Shown here piece by piece: positions 4,615-5,528 of a stretch of 5,528 bases of DNA. Where the stretch lies: assembly GCA_002352635.1 (NCBI GenBank), contig DEIT01000144.1, forward strand, positions 4,349-9,876. The letters run 5' to 3'. The number at the start of each line of letters is the position of its first letter. Position 1 is the stretch's first letter. Made by a program: the position numbers and the translations under genes. Source of the DNA: Hyphomicrobiaceae bacterium UBA2767 (lineage in GTDB: Bacteria; Pseudomonadota; Alphaproteobacteria; Rhizobiales; Methyloligellaceae). The notes beneath the pieces are model-generated. The model did not search any database and had not been told where the DNA came from. It saw only the letters and a program-made list of their open reading frames with translations.

Positions 4615-5528
4615 TTGACCGGATTGACTCGGTTGACCGCTTTGCTGTTCGCCACAGCAATTGCGGTGGTTTTCTCACCAAACACTGGCCTCACACAGGA
4701 TAAGAAAGGCCATCCCCTGGGCGCCGTGCCCCCGCCAAGTGGACCAAGCGAGCAAATCCCCTATGAGCAGCCGGGGATCAAGCCGGGCGTTCCAATCATG
4801 TCTGCCAAGGAATTCGACAAGGCGAAGCGCATCTATTTTGAGCGCTGCGCTGGCTGTCACGGCGTTCTGCGCAAAGGTGCGACAGGCAAGCCGCTCACAC
4901 CTGATGTCACGCGGAAGTTGGGGCTGGAGCATCTCAAGGCCTTTATCACCTACGGCTCGCCTGCGGGCATGCCGAACTGGGGCACGTCGGGTGAACTGCC
5001 CGAGGACGAGATCGACCTGATGGCCCGGTTCATCCTCCAGGACACGCCGACCCCGCCGGAATTCGGCCTGGCCGACATGAAGAAGACCTGGAAAGTGAGT
5101 GTGCCGGTCGACCAGCGGCCAAAGAAACAGCAAAACGACTGGGATCTGGATAATCTGTTTTCCGTCACGCTGCGCGACGCAGGTCAGATCGCACTGATTG
5201 ACGGCAAGACCTATGAGATCAAGCTCATTATCGACACCGGCTACGCCGTTCACATTTCGCGTATGTCGGCTACAGGGCGCTATCTCTTTGTTGTCGGACG
5301 CGACGCCAAGATCAACCTGATTGATCTCTGGCTAAAGGTGCCTGCAACGGTGGCCGAAATCGACGTTGGCATTGAGGCGCGCTCGGTGGAAACGTCCAAG
5401 ATGAAAGGCTGGAAGGACAAATACGCCATCGCCGGTACGTATTGGCCACCACAATTCGTCATTATGGATGGCGCCACGCTTGAGCCGCTCAAGATTGCAT
5501 CTACGCGTGGCATGACAGTTGATACTCA
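4615..5528 (+). CDS. nirS: Cytochrome cd1 nitrite reductase, N-terminal part
   Basis: The dissimilatory nitrite reductase reduces nitrite to nitric oxide in the periplasm during denitrification, as a homodimer with heme c and heme d1. The 304 visible residues run off the window; full proteins are about 560-600. A Sec signal (hydrophobic TALLFATAIAVVF, residues 8-20) leads to a cytochrome c domain (about 62-145) with heme-binding CAGCH (Cys78, Cys81, His82) and axial Met119 in GMPNWG. The eight-bladed d1 propeller then begins; GYAVHISRMSATGRYLFVVGRDAKINLIDLW places His213 as the likely proximal d1 ligand, and IEARSVE, GTYWPPQF and STRGMTVDT are characteristic of NirS. TTG at 4615 is the start because it has the only good ribosome site and gives an intact signal peptide; ATG 4798 would delete it. 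The FNR box upstream explains its control. Distal d1 histidines lie beyond the window. Confidence 0.95.
   Translation, partial: MTGLTRLTALLFATAIAVVFSPNTGLTQDKKGHPLGAVPPPSGPSEQIPYEQPGIKPGVPIMSAKEFDKAKRIYFERCAGCHGVLRKGATGKPLTPDVTRKLGLEHLKAFITYGSPAGMPNWGTSGELPEDEIDLMARFILQDTPTPPEFGLADMKKTWKVSVPVDQRPKKQQNDWDLDNLFSVTLRDAGQIALIDGKTYEIKLIIDTGYAVHISRMSATGRYLFVVGRDAKINLIDLWLKVPATVAEIDVGIEARSVETSKMKGWKDKYAIAGTYWPPQFVIMDGATLEPLKIASTRGMTVDT

Noticed and set aside
4675..5253. Long minus-strand open frame (192 codons) opposite nirS
   Set aside because: Antisense to highly conserved NirS sequence with no motif or ribosome site; shadow frame.
1..5528. tRNA, rRNA, CRISPR array, insertion sequence or attachment site
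   Set aside because: Nothing resembling these was seen: no regularly spaced short repeats, transposase motifs, terminal inverted repeats or tRNA-like folds.

Overview
The window looks like part of the chromosome of a denitrifying, organosulfonate-using proteobacterium, most likely an alphaproteobacterium. This placement is inferred from protein character: an HpsN-type dehydrogenase, a cytochrome cd1 nitrite reductase, an FNR/Nnr-type promoter site and moderately high GC. No marker gene fixes the taxonomy. Both ends cut through genes.

Positions 1-2157 (+) hold a tightly packed operon of three dehydrogenases. First is the C-terminal third of an HpsN-like, HisD-fold sulfopropanediol dehydrogenase. 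A short-chain dehydrogenase/reductase follows, joined to it by an ATGA stop/start overlap. Last is a zinc-dependent medium-chain alcohol dehydrogenase, 7 nt further on. This layout fits a catabolic unit for a C3 polyol sulfonate such as 2,3-dihydroxypropane-1-sulfonate (DHPS): HpsN oxidises C3 to the acid, and the two others would interconvert C2 alcohol and ketone (racemisation). The substrate is inferred from family and context.

Positions 2158-2387 have no convincing gene, only one imperfectly explained inverted repeat. A short flavodoxin-fold protein follows (2388-2804, +). Its stop lies inside the 3' end of a convergent gene (2777-3256, -) for a small secreted Pro/Tyr-rich protein that carries an in-frame internal duplication. 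The flavodoxin seems to lack its last helix.

Positions 3367-4374 (-) encode a putative cysteine Ntn-hydrolase related to the C45/acyltransferase and acid-ceramidase-like group. It is divergent from nirS, which begins at a TTG codon at 4615 and runs off the right edge.

The 240-nt divergent intergenic region is the most structured part of the window. It contains a perfect FNR/Dnr-type box (4530-4545), a 10-4-10 dyad (4409-4432) just in front of the hydrolase, a 14-bp perfect palindrome with a related half-copy two helical turns away (4439-4471), a 5-4-5 dyad next to the FNR box, and a 7-9-7 inverted repeat in the likely nirS leader. The FNR box explains oxygen- or NO-responsive nirS expression; the other dyads are unassigned.
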